A stretch of DNA of 14,481 nt from an uncultured Anaerococcus sp. (GTDB taxonomy: Bacteria; Bacillota; Clostridia; Tissierellales; Peptoniphilaceae): positions 1-14,481 of the forward strand of contig NZ_CALGYW010000083.1 in the NCBI RefSeq assembly GCF_937934665.1, read 5' to 3'. This document shows, piece after piece, positions 1 through 6,718 of this stretch. The stretch's first letter is position 1, and each line of letters begins with the position of its first letter. Below the pieces are notes generated by a model. It was not told where the DNA came from, ran no database searches, and saw only the letters and a list, made by a program, of their open reading frames with translations. The position numbers were made by a program, and so were the translations under genes.

Positions 1-1
1 C

Positions 2-2068
2 TATAGAAATGCTGATACTACAAGGTTCTCATCTATAGATGGTTTTGACGCTGGCTACATAGACCAAGAAAACGAGGTCATTGTTGGACTTCAAACAGAT
101 GAGGTTCTAAAAAGAATTGTAAACCCATACGGCGGCTACAGGATGGTTGAACAATCTCTTGAAGCCTATGGCCAAGAGATGGATCAAGTTCAGGAAAAAT
201 ATTTCAAAGAATTTAGAAAGACCCACAATGAAGGTGTTTTTGACGCATATACTAAGGATATGAGAACAGCAAGGACTGTCGGTCTTTTGACAGGGCTGCC
301 AGATGCCTATGGCCGTGGTAGGATTATTGGAGATTACAGAAGGATTGCCCTTTATGGTATAGATAGGCTAGTTGAGGAAAAGCGTAAAGATCTAGACAAT
401 ATCGAAATAGACGAAAATAATCTTGAATCCTCAATCAGACTTAGGGAAGAAGTGAGCGAGCAAATTAGAGCCCTTGGCGATATTAAAAATATGGCTGCCA
501 AATATGGTATTGATATTTCAAAACCTGCCAAAAATGCCACAGAAGCTGTTCAATTTTTATATCTTGGCTATCTTGCAGCTGTTAAGGAAAACAACGGGGC
601 GGCTATGTCCTTTGGTAGAAATACTACTTTCCTTGATATTTATATCAAGAGAGATATGGACGAGGGAATCCTCGATGAAATGGGTGCTCAAGAATTAATT
701 GACCAATTAGTTATAAAACTAAGACTTGTCCGCCACCTAAGGACACCAGAATATGACGAAGTTTTTGGTGGAGACCCAACCTGGGTTACAGAATCAATAG
801 GGGGTATGGGCCTTGATGGCAGGACCCTTGTGACAAAGACTGCTTTCAGGTTCCTCCACACACTTATCAACCTAGGATCTGCTCCAGAGCCAAATATGAC
901 AATCCTTTGGGCGGAAAGCTTACCAGAAGCATGGAAGAAATTCTGCTCAAAAGTTTCCATCCTAACAGACTCAATCCAATACGAAAACGACGATCTTATG
1001 AGAGATATGTATGGAGATGACTATGCCATTGCTTGTTGTGTATCTGCCATGGAGGTTGGCAAGGAAATGCAATTCTTCGGAGCAAGGGCAAACCTTGCTA
1101 AGGCTCTACTTTACTCAATAAATGGAGGAGTAGACGAAAAGAAAAGGGCAAAAGATGGGTCAATCATCAAGGTATTTGACGGAATTGAGCCAATTACAGA
1201 TGATGTTTTAGACTTTGATAAGGTTATGGAAAACTATAAGAAGGTAATTACAAATCTTTCTGGCCTTTATATCAATGCCCTAAATGTAATCCACTACATG
1301 CACGATAAATATGCTTATGAAGCTGGCCAAATGGCTCTTCACGATACAAGTGTCAAGAGAAATCTTGCTACAGGGGTTGCTGGTATTTCAATAGTGGCAG
1401 ACTCACTTTCTGCTATTAAATACGGAAAAGTTAAGCCAATTAGGGATGAAAATGGAATAGCAATTGACTTTGAAACTACAGGAGATTTCCCAAAATATGG
1501 AAATGATGATGACAGGGTAGATGAACTTGCAGTTGACGTTCTGACTTACTTTTCAAACGAACTTAAGAAGCACGCAACCTACAAAAACGCAAAACTAACC
1601 CTTTCAGTCCTTACAATTACATCAAATGTAATGTACGGCAAGAAAACAGGTACAACTCCAGATGGCCGTAAGGCAGGAGAAGCCTTTGCTCCAGGTGCAA
1701 ACCCAATGCACGGTAGGGACGAGTCAGGTGCCCTTGCAAGTCTAAATTCTGTGGCAAAGCTTCCTTATGAATGCGTCTGCGAAGACGGTATTTCAAATAC
1801 CTTCTCAATTGTGCCAGATGCCTTAGGCAAGGAAGAAGATATAAGGATTGACAACCTTGTAAATATCATGGACGGATATTTTGGCCAAGATGCCTTCCAC
1901 CTAAATGTCAACGTCCTTCAAAGAGAAAAACTTCTGGATGCCTACCACAACCCAGAAAAATACCCAAACCTTACAATCAGAGTATCAGGCTATGCTGTTC
2001 ACTTTAACAGACTTACAGACGAACAAAAGCTTGAAGTTCTAGAAAGAACCTTCCACAATCACCAATAA
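2..2068 (+). CDS. pflB: Formate C-acetyltransferase (pyruvate formate-lyase), 5' partial
   Basis: Cytoplasmic glycyl-radical enzyme that converts pyruvate and CoA to acetyl-CoA and formate in anaerobic fermentation. The frame is open from base 2 through the ATG at 143. The upstream codons read as PFL sequence (VGLQTD, then RIVNPYGGYR), so 143 is an internal Met and the real start lies outside the window. In-window length is 688 codons against about 740-760 for the family, so roughly 50-70 residues are missing. The active-site Cys-Cys pair (ACCVSAMEVG) is at 1034-1039. The C-terminal glycyl-radical motif RVSGYAVHF has its radical Gly codon at 1988-1990. The substrate-region motif PGANPMHGRD is also present. 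pflA follows after 42 bp with no terminator between, so they are probably co-transcribed. All catalytic residues I can check are intact. Assignment is firm. Confidence 0.97.
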   Translation, partial: YRNADTTRFSSIDGFDAGYIDQENEVIVGLQTDEVLKRIVNPYGGYRMVEQSLEAYGQEMDQVQEKYFKEFRKTHNEGVFDAYTKDMRTARTVGLLTGLPDAYGRGRIIGDYRRIALYGIDRLVEEKRKDLDNIEIDENNLESSIRLREEVSEQIRALGDIKNMAAKYGIDISKPAKNATEAVQFLYLGYLAAVKENNGAAMSFGRNTTFLDIYIKRDMDEGILDEMGAQELIDQLVIKLRLVRHLRTPEYDEVFGGDPTWVTESIGGMGLDGRTLVTKTAFRFLHTLINLGSAPEPNMTILWAESLPEAWKKFCSKVSILTDSIQYENDDLMRDMYGDDYAIACCVSAMEVGKEMQFFGARANLAKALLYSINGGVDEKKRAKDGSIIKVFDGIEPITDDVLDFDKVMENYKKVITNLSGLYINALNVIHYMHDKYAYEAGQMALHDTSVKRNLATGVAGISIVADSLSAIKYGKVKPIRDENGIAIDFETTGDFPKYGNDDDRVDELAVDVLTYFSNELKKHATYKNAKLTLSVLTITSNVMYGKKTGTTPDGRKAGEAFAPGANPMHGRDESGALASLNSVAKLPYECVCEDGISNTFSIVPDALGKEEDIRIDNLVNIMDGYFGQDAFHLNVNVLQREKLLDAYHNPEKYPNLTIRVSGYAVHFNRLTDEQKLEVLERTFHNHQ

Positions 2069-2110
2069 TTAGTAAAAGTAAATGATGAAAGAATAAATAA
2101 AGGAGGAACT

Positions 2111-2830
2111 ATGGCAAAATTACATTCGATAGAAACAATGGGCCTTGTAGACGGGCCTGGGATTAGGACAGTGTTTTTTCTTTCTGGCTGTCCTCTAAGG
2201 TGTGTATTTTGCCATAATCCTGACACCCAATCTATGGCCTATGGGAAAGAATTTACAGTCGATGATCTTGTAAAAAGGGCAAAGAGAATGAAACCCTACT
2301 ACAAAAACGGGGGCGGAGTCACAATCTCAGGTGGCGAGCCCCTAGCAAGTGGGGCCTTTGTCCTTGAGGCAATCAGGGCCCTCCATGAGGAAGATATCCA
2401 TGTCGCAGTCGATACTTCGGGTGTGGGAGATACAAAATACTATGATCAGATAGCCAAAGAAGCTGATCTAATCCTTCTCGATATCAAACACTACGACCCT
2501 TACTTTTTTAATGAAATAACCAAGAACCACCAAGACAAACTCATAAAATTTATGGAGAGTATTAAAAATACAGATACCAGGGTCTGGATAAGGCATGTGA
2601 TGATGCCCTTTGTCACCGACACCTTAGAAGATATGGAAAAACTCGTGGACTTTGTAAGGCCCCTAAAAAAAAATATCGATGAAATTGAAATTCTTCCCTA
2701 CCACAAGATGGGAGTGGGCAAATATAAAGATATGGGCAAGGATTACAAAATCAAAAATATGGAGGCCATGGATAAAGATAAGGCAAAAGATTTTGAAATC
2801 TATGTCAATAATATGTTAAAATCTTTGTAG
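2111..2830 (+). CDS. pflA: Pyruvate formate-lyase-activating enzyme (radical SAM)
   Basis: Radical-SAM activase that abstracts a hydrogen from the PflB glycine to form the catalytic glycyl radical. The [4Fe-4S] motif CxxxCxxC is C27, C31 and C34 (GCPLRCVFCHNPD). The SAM-binding GGE is at residues 74-76 (TISGGEPL), and DTSG at 101-104 fits the radical-SAM barrel. Its 239 residues are the normal length for PflA, without the extra ferredoxin domain of other glycyl-radical activases. The start is set by an AGGAGG at 2101-2106, 4 nt before the ATG. Only 9 bp separate its stop from the next gene, and that gene's ribosome binding site overlaps the TAG stop. This is the second gene of the pfl operon. 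Confidence 0.97.
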   Translation: MAKLHSIETMGLVDGPGIRTVFFLSGCPLRCVFCHNPDTQSMAYGKEFTVDDLVKRAKRMKPYYKNGGGVTISGGEPLASGAFVLEAIRALHEEDIHVAVDTSGVGDTKYYDQIAKEADLILLDIKHYDPYFFNEITKNHQDKLIKFMESIKNTDTRVWIRHVMMPFVTDTLEDMEKLVDFVRPLKKNIDEIEILPYHKMGVGKYKDMGKDYKIKNMEAMDKDKAKDFEIYVNNMLKSL

Positions 2831-2839
2831 GAGAACAAT

Positions 2840-3520
2840 ATGAAAAACTACAAAGAAAACGAAGAAAGCCTCTTGGCCTTTCTTACAGATGAAGAACTCG
2901 CCAGATTTCGATACAGGCCTCAGGTTTTAATGTATAAAAAAGGCGATAAGATTTTTTCCTTTAATGATCCGGCAGATTTTATGTATATCATTCTTGAGGG
3001 TTTTATAAAAATTTCCACCTACCTTTCTGACGGCAGGGAGCAAATCTTATATATCTACGGGAAAGATGATTTTGTTGGAGGTCACAATCTTTTAACCCAC
3101 GAATCTTACCTTTATGAGGCAAGGGCACTCACCAAGGCTAGACTTTTAACAATATCAAAGATTGATTTTGATAATATCCTTAAGAAAAACAACAAGGTCT
3201 TGGTTAAGGTTTTAGACCAATCCTTTAGAAGGATAAGGAGGAGTGAAGAACTTATAGACAGGCTATCTACCCAAAATGCTGATATGAAGGTTGCAAAATT
3301 GCTTTTAGATTTGGCTGATGATGTCGGCATAGTCAAAAAGGATGGAGTTTTAGTTGAAGTCCACCTAAGCCGTGAAGAATTAGGGTCTTATTCGGGCATA
3401 GTAAGAGAGACTCTTTCTAGAAAGCTATCAAGTTTTGAAAAGATGGGACTAATTGAGATAATTGGTCGTAACGAAATCCTGATTACAAATATGAAGGCCC
3501 TAGAGAAGATGACCTCATAA
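2840..3520 (+). CDS. Crp/Fnr-family transcriptional regulator, cysteine-free
   Basis: 226-residue regulator with an N-terminal cyclic-nucleotide-binding-like beta-roll (about 25-110), a dimerisation helix (about 115-150) and a C-terminal winged HTH (about 175-212). The recognition helix contains RETLSRKL, matching the ExxSR pattern that contacts DNA in Crp/Fnr proteins. There is no cysteine anywhere, so it cannot hold an Fnr-type Fe-S cluster. The Arg-Ser/Thr phosphate-binding signature of Crp is not recognisable in the loop at about 78-95, so cAMP is unlikely as ligand. The signal it senses is unknown. AGGAG at 2829-2833 lies across the pflA stop codon, which suggests translational coupling. 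Being third in the pfl operon, it may control this operon or other anaerobic genes (inference). The last codons of the gene form the left arm of the ancestral terminator. Confidence 0.9.
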   Translation: MKNYKENEESLLAFLTDEELARFRYRPQVLMYKKGDKIFSFNDPADFMYIILEGFIKISTYLSDGREQILYIYGKDDFVGGHNLLTHESYLYEARALTKARLLTISKIDFDNILKKNNKVLVKVLDQSFRRIRRSEELIDRLSTQNADMKVAKLLLDLADDVGIVKKDGVLVEVHLSREELGSYSGIVRETLSRKLSSFEKMGLIEIIGRNEILITNMKALEKMTS

Positions 3521-3525
3521 GACTT
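3519..3525. repeat. Left 7-bp direct repeat (target-site-duplication candidate)
   Basis: AAGACTT here is repeated exactly at 3682-3688. It overlaps the last two bases of the regulator's stop codon. Seven bases alone could be chance. The call rests on deletion of one copy plus the intervening DNA restoring a perfect terminator. Confidence 0.6.
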
Positions 3526-3681
3526 ATTGGGGATTTAGAAAAAACAGTAAGTTCGAAAAATCCCTTAATGAGTTTACCCTGAGGCTAGTCGAAGGGACAG
3601 AGAATCCGAAGGATTTGACGAGGAATCCCATAAATTTAGGACCATTTTATTAGTGTTAAGATTACCAAATCTCACAATACA
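3526..3681. mobile_element. Small non-coding insertion (MITE/REP-like candidate) in the pfl terminator
   Basis: This 156-bp block has no ORF of note. It is flanked by direct repeats AAGACTT (3519-3525 and 3682-3688). Outside it, GACCTCATAAG (3511-3521) is the exact reverse complement of CTTATGAGGTC (3689-3699), which is followed by eight T. Removing the block and one repeat copy leaves an 11-bp perfect stem with the 4-nt loop ACTT and a T tract, a textbook terminator. The block's ends are loosely inverted: left ATTGGGGATTTAG at 3526, and right, read on the minus strand from 3678, ATTGTGAGATTTGG. Internally it carries inverted GGGATTT/AAATCCC (3530-3536 and 3558-3564) and the hairpin-rich core listed separately. 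No transposase, so it would be non-autonomous. Family unknown. Confidence 0.55.
3577..3615. repeat. REP-like palindromic core
   Basis: CCCTGAGGCTAGTCGAAGGG (3577-3596) has complementary ends (CCCT/AGGG) and resembles the CCCTGAG...GTCGAAGGG extragenic palindromes found scattered in many bacterial genomes. It is followed by a 5-bp hairpin, AATCC-GAA-GGATT (3603-3615). There is only one copy in the window, so its interspersed nature is inferred from resemblance. Confidence 0.4.
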
Positions 3682-3688
3682 AAGACTT
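3682..3688. repeat. Right 7-bp direct repeat (target-site-duplication candidate)
   Basis: Second copy of AAGACTT, matching 3519-3525. It also supplies seven bases of the left arm of the present-day terminator hairpin. Confidence 0.6.
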
Positions 3689-3707
3689 CTTATGAGGTCT
3701 TTTTTTT
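3682..3707 (+). terminator. Rho-independent terminator of the pfl operon (rebuilt)
   Basis: AAGACTTC, loop TTAT, GAGGTCTT: an 8-bp stem with one G-T wobble, then a run of T to 3707. The left arm comes mostly from the direct-repeat copy. The stronger ancestral left arm, GACCTCATAAG, lies 167 bp upstream at 3511-3521 and is now too far away to form a compact hairpin. Confidence 0.75.
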
Positions 3708-3714
3708 GTTTATC

Positions 3715-3742
3715 TTGCTAAATCGATTCTTTATGGTATCAT
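3715..3742 (+). promoter_or_regulatory. Candidate sigma-A promoter for the YkvI-like gene
   Basis: -35 TTGCTA (3715-3720), 16-bp spacer, -10 TATCAT (3737-3742). Transcription would start near 3749, just before the GGAGG ribosome binding site at 3751-3755. It sits directly after the pfl terminator, which fits an independent unit. Confidence 0.45.
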
Positions 3743-3759
3743 GATAAAATGGAGGAAGT

Positions 3760-5019
3760 ATGAATAAACACACTTTAAAAATAATGCTCGCCTACATAGG
3801 AGTCCTCACAGGGGCAGGACTTGCCTCAGGTCAAGAGCTTTTGCAATACTTTGTCGCTTTGGGAATCCCCGGACTTGTGGGAATCGGTCTCGTTGGTCTT
3901 TTACACATGATAATCGGCGGAATCTTGCTAATCCTTGGTAGCCACTACCTGGCAACCGACCACTCAGATGTTTTTGATGAGATAAGCAACAAAGTTATTT
4001 CGAAATTTATGGACATATCTTTGATATTTACCTGTTTTGTAGTGGGTTTTGTAATGATAGCAGGAGCAGGTTCTAACCTTAACCAAGCCTTTGGTATAAA
4101 TGAAAATATTGGTAGGGTAGTATGTGCTCTTTTAATAATAGTAGTAGGAATGATGGACTTTGATAAGGTAAGCCAAGTTATTGGCTCATTTTCACCCCTA
4201 ATCGTTGTTTTTGTTCTTGTTGGATCGATTTTTACCATAGTAACAGCAAGGCCAGACTGGCAAGACCTAAATGCCTTTGCATCAAGCCTTCCTGCAAATT
4301 TTAATAACCTAGGTCTTTCTGTTATAAACTACTTTGGCATGTGCCTTATGACTGCCGTATCCATGGGCTTTGTCCTAGGTGGAGATGAGTTAAATACAGA
4401 AAATGCCGGTTGGGGAGGACTATTTGGTGGAGCTGTTGTTGGAATAATGGGTTTTCTAATTACTCTTACACTTTTTCTAAGGGTTAAAGAAGTATATACC
4501 CTTGATATTCCAATGCTTTATATCCTAGAAGATATAAGTCCAATATTAGGCCTTATCATGGCAGTGGTAATCTTTGGTATGATCTTTAACACCGGGATTT
4601 CCTTATTTTATGCCCTAGCTAGAAGATTTTCAAATGATGATGAAGGCCGTTTTAAGAAAATGCTAGTTTTAATAACTGGACTTGGTTTTGTCCTATCTTT
4701 CCTTGGTTTTAAGAGTCTGGTATCAATGTTTTACCCTATAATAGGCTATATCGGCATCTTTATGACAGGACTTTTAATCTTTGCCTACTTCAAAGAAAGA
4801 ACAGCAATCAGGCAAGAATCCATGAAAAGACTTGGAATCAGGCACTATATGAGAAAAAAACTCGACGATGATATAGACTTTACCCCTCAAGATGAAGAAA
4901 GACTCAACAAGTTAATCGACCGTTCTCACATAGACAACGAGGAAATGGCAGAAAAAGCTCAAGAAACCATCCAAGAAGCCATAGATAATGACGAAGAAGC
5001 AGAAACCAACCATGACTAA
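3760..5019 (+). CDS. YkvI-family multi-pass membrane protein (putative transporter)
   Basis: 419-residue integral membrane protein of the YkvI type (COG3949), distantly related to APC-fold amino-acid transporters. Substrate unknown. The N-terminus has the glycine-rich first helix GVLTGAGLASGQE (about 14-26), the type of unwound-helix motif used for ligand and ion binding in this fold. About ten hydrophobic segments follow, to about residue 345. The last 70 residues are soluble and strongly acidic, with Glu/Asp-rich repeats and no cysteine, and would lie in the cytoplasm if the helix count is even. GGAGG at 3751-3755 fixes the ATG at 3760. The gene has its own promoter candidate and terminator, so it is probably monocistronic. 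The transport role is family inference. Confidence 0.85.
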   Translation: MNKHTLKIMLAYIGVLTGAGLASGQELLQYFVALGIPGLVGIGLVGLLHMIIGGILLILGSHYLATDHSDVFDEISNKVISKFMDISLIFTCFVVGFVMIAGAGSNLNQAFGINENIGRVVCALLIIVVGMMDFDKVSQVIGSFSPLIVVFVLVGSIFTIVTARPDWQDLNAFASSLPANFNNLGLSVINYFGMCLMTAVSMGFVLGGDELNTENAGWGGLFGGAVVGIMGFLITLTLFLRVKEVYTLDIPMLYILEDISPILGLIMAVVIFGMIFNTGISLFYALARRFSNDDEGRFKKMLVLITGLGFVLSFLGFKSLVSMFYPIIGYIGIFMTGLLIFAYFKERTAIRQESMKRLGIRHYMRKKLDDDIDFTPQDEERLNKLIDRSHIDNEEMAEKAQETIQEAIDNDEEAETNHD

Positions 5020-5042
5020 AGAGATTAAATAGTTATAGAAAT

Positions 5043-5067
5043 AAAGTGTCCAAAGGGGCACTTTTTT
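5043..5067 (+). terminator. Rho-independent terminator after the YkvI-like gene
   Basis: AAAGTGTCC, loop AAAG, GGGCACTTT: a 9-bp stem with one T-G wobble, with T's running to 5067. It ends 48 bp past the stop codon. Confidence 0.8.
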
Positions 5068-5070
5068 AGT
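5059..5070. repeat. 12-bp direct repeat at the left edge of the AT-rich island
   Basis: CACTTTTTTAGT, identical to 6650-6661. In addition AAAGTGTCCAA (5043-5053) is the exact reverse complement of TTGGACACTTT (6645-6655). The two repeats bracket the foreign-looking genes. Both lie in terminator hairpins, so shared terminator sequence is an alternative explanation. Confidence 0.5.
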
Positions 5071-5116
5071 TGGGATATTAGTCAGTTTTTTATTCTGTAA
5101 TAAACTTGAAATATGA

Positions 5117-5122
5117 TACAAT
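5117..5122 (+). promoter_or_regulatory. Possible -10 element upstream of the methylase remnant
   Basis: TACAAT with only a weak -35 (TTCTGT, 5093-5098, 18-bp spacer). It would have served the now broken methylase gene and could still drive the nitrilase-like gene downstream, for which I see no nearer promoter. Weak evidence. Confidence 0.25.
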
Positions 5123-5156
5123 AATAGAGAGCACAAATAAAAACAGTGAGGTAGAA

Positions 5157-5618
5157 ATGGTGAAAGTACAATCAATAGAGCCAAACATTGCAGATTTAGT
5201 GAATGGATGGTTAAAAGAATGTGGATTAGATTATAAACTATAACAAGAAAGCTTAATATATGAGATAGACAAAGCGATAAATGAATATGCTTCTAAAAGA
5301 TGTGGTTATGGTAAAAATAGACTTACAACAGACATTAAAGGTAAATTATTTAATGAAATGTATTCTCGACTTGGAAATCGATAGGATAAACGTAATTATG
5401 TTGTCTTAAACCCATCTTATGAAGTCAAATTATTGGTCAAATTAGCAGGAATTAATAAAAGTTCAAATGTTATGGATTTTTCAACAGGGTTACTTGTAAT
5501 AATTATGACGTCAGAAAATAGTAACAGTGAATACTGGGTTTCAGAGTCCCTACAAAAAATAAAAGGAGTAGTTTTCTATGAAAATAGCTTTAGCAGCGAT
5601 AGGTTTTCTAACAAATGA
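5157..5618 (+). pseudogene. Remnant of an N6-adenine DNA methyltransferase (restriction-modification type)
   Basis: The frame starting ATG GTG AAA at 5157 reads as the N-terminus of a large N6-DNA-methylase (IADLVNGWLKECGLDYKL). It meets TAA at 5241 and TAG at 5382 and continues to TGA at 5616. After NR (about residue 62) it jumps to LTTDIKGKLFNEMYSRLG and then VVLNPSYEVKLLVKLAGINK. In the family as I remember it, those segments precede the SAM-binding motif and are separated from the N-terminus by a few hundred residues, so an internal deletion is likely. Motif I, normally DFATGSAGFL-like, is reduced to DFSTG-LLV (5475-5489). The NPPY catalytic motif and target-recognition domain are absent. 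Homology fades after about 5540, where the reading runs into the start of the next gene. Non-functional. Family call from memory. Confidence 0.7.
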
Positions 5619-6312
5619 TTTAAATTATAACTTTGACAAAATTAAAGAAACGGTAAAAAAACATGCTATTCATGCTGATTTGATTCTCTTTGGAGAAAGT
5701 TTTTTGCAAGGCTTTGATTGTCTAACTTGGGATTATTCAATAGACATAGATATAGCTGTAAGTCAAGATTCATCAATAATAGATGAAATTAGATTTTTGT
5801 GTAAAAAATATAAAGTAGCAGTTTCATTTGGCTATATAGAAAAGGATGAGGATAAGTTATACAGTAGTCAGTTAACTATCTCTAAGGATGGTAAAACACT
5901 AGATAATTTTAGACGTGTATCTATAGGATGGAAAGAACCTGTTGCAGATTTTCACTATCTAGAAGGTGAAGGATTTGGACAATTCTCTTACTTAGAGAAA
6001 ACTATTTCAGTAGGTTTGTGTGGTGATTTTTGGTATGCAGAAAATTGTATTCAAATGGAGAATTTAGATTCTGATATAGTTTTCTGGCCAGTTTATACAG
6101 ATTTTGACTCTAAAGAATGGAATGAAAGTTTGAAATACGAATATGCTCAACAAGCTCAAAAATGTGGCAGTAATATTTTGTATGTTAACTCACATTGTCT
6201 AGATAAAAATAGTGACAATATAGCAAGGGGTGGAGCTTGTTTGTTTAATGAAGGAAAGATAGTGAATGAACTTCCAGATGGTGAAGAAGGAATTCTTATC
6301 GTTGAAGTATAG
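5578..6312 (+). CDS. Carbon-nitrogen hydrolase (nitrilase superfamily)
   Basis: 244-residue cytoplasmic amidohydrolase-type protein; no signal peptide. Of the Glu-Lys-Cys triad, Glu40 (LFGESFLQGF) and Cys148 (GLCGDFWYAE, with the usual Asp two residues later) are clear. At the usual catalytic-Lys position the sequence is FRRVSIGWKE, so Arg113 occupies it and the nearest lysine is K119. This may be a subfamily feature. The substrate is unknown. AAGGAG at 5563-5568 with a 9-nt spacer sets the ATG at 5578, and the start overlaps the end of the methylase remnant by 41 bp. None of its alanine codons is GCC, a codon common in neighbouring genes, and the gene is AT-rich (13 G+C of 60 at 5761-5820, hand count). 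This fits acquisition with the island. Confidence 0.85.
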   Translation: MKIALAAIGFLTNDLNYNFDKIKETVKKHAIHADLILFGESFLQGFDCLTWDYSIDIDIAVSQDSSIIDEIRFLCKKYKVAVSFGYIEKDEDKLYSSQLTISKDGKTLDNFRRVSIGWKEPVADFHYLEGEGFGQFSYLEKTISVGLCGDFWYAENCIQMENLDSDIVFWPVYTDFDSKEWNESLKYEYAQQAQKCGSNILYVNSHCLDKNSDNIARGGACLFNEGKIVNELPDGEEGILIVEV

Positions 6313-6628
6313 TTGCCATTAGACAACTTATGGATCATCAGGCTTATTAATTGATGCAATGAATGAAATGCTGATATATACTAAAGACAAAATAAATTCA
6401 CCCCTAGAGCTAGAAAATAAATTTCGAAGAGAGCCTATTGGAGAATAAACACTTCCTGTCTAAATATCAAGTTTTATGAACCAAGCTTTGAATTAAACTA
6501 CACAAAAAAATTTGGCCTTGACGAAGGAGATTAAAAAGCATTTTATAAAAGGTGTAGCCTAATATGTAGACCAAATGATAGCTACTACTAAAATAGAGAA
6601 GGTATTAATAAACTTAATTTGATATAAG
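6313..6628. other. Gene-poor stretch with coding debris, no intact gene
   Basis: No ORF here is intact, but peptide-like stretches appear. At 6326-6448 one frame reads GSSGLLIDAMNEML and later SPLELENKFRREPIGE before a stop. At about 6471-6533 another reads FYEPSFELNYTKKFGLDEGD then stop. After a frame change near 6550 comes YVDQMIATTKIEK (about 6565-6603). They look like protein rather than random AT-rich DNA and suggest one or two decayed genes on the plus strand. I do not recognise the families. I see no RNA gene in it. Confidence 0.4.
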
Positions 6629-6658
6629 AGTGCTCAGGCAAGTCTTGGACACTTTTTT
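6629..6658 (+). terminator. Terminator-like hairpin at the right edge of the island
   Basis: AGTGCTCAGG, loop CAAGT, CTTGGACACT: a 10-bp stem with one mismatch and two G-T wobbles, then T's to 6658. It would end transcription from the nitrilase-like gene. Its right arm is the exact complement of the left arm of the terminator at 5043. Confidence 0.6.
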
Positions 6659-6661
6659 AGT
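6650..6661. repeat. 12-bp direct repeat at the right edge of the AT-rich island
   Basis: CACTTTTTTAGT, identical to 5059-5070. See the left copy for the inverted 11-bp match and the alternative explanation. Confidence 0.5.
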
Positions 6662-6680
6662 CCTCATTTTTTATATGGAG

Positions 6681-6686
6681 TATAAT
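6681..6686 (+). promoter_or_regulatory. -10 element of the CmpB-like gene promoter
   Basis: Consensus TATAAT, 18 bp before the AAGGAG ribosome binding site at 6705-6710. No good -35 is visible at 16-18 bp. The preceding GGAG makes an 11-bp match (GGAGTATAATA) to the promoter region at 10571-10581. Confidence 0.45.
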
Positions 6687-6718
6687 ATATAGATAATAGT
6701 AAATAAGGAGATGATTTT

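Noticed and set aside
143..145. ATG at 143 as the start of pflB
   Set aside because: The frame is open upstream and codes for conserved PFL sequence, so this Met is internal.
3521..3759. T-box or other riboswitch before the membrane-protein gene
   Set aside because: The terminator at 3682-3707 belongs to the pfl operon, no T-box or aptamer motif is visible, and a promoter lies after the terminator.
5433..5618. 61-codon ORF as an independent gene
   Set aside because: It is the last open part of the methylase remnant, in the same frame as 5157, and its end is read-through into the nitrilase-like start.
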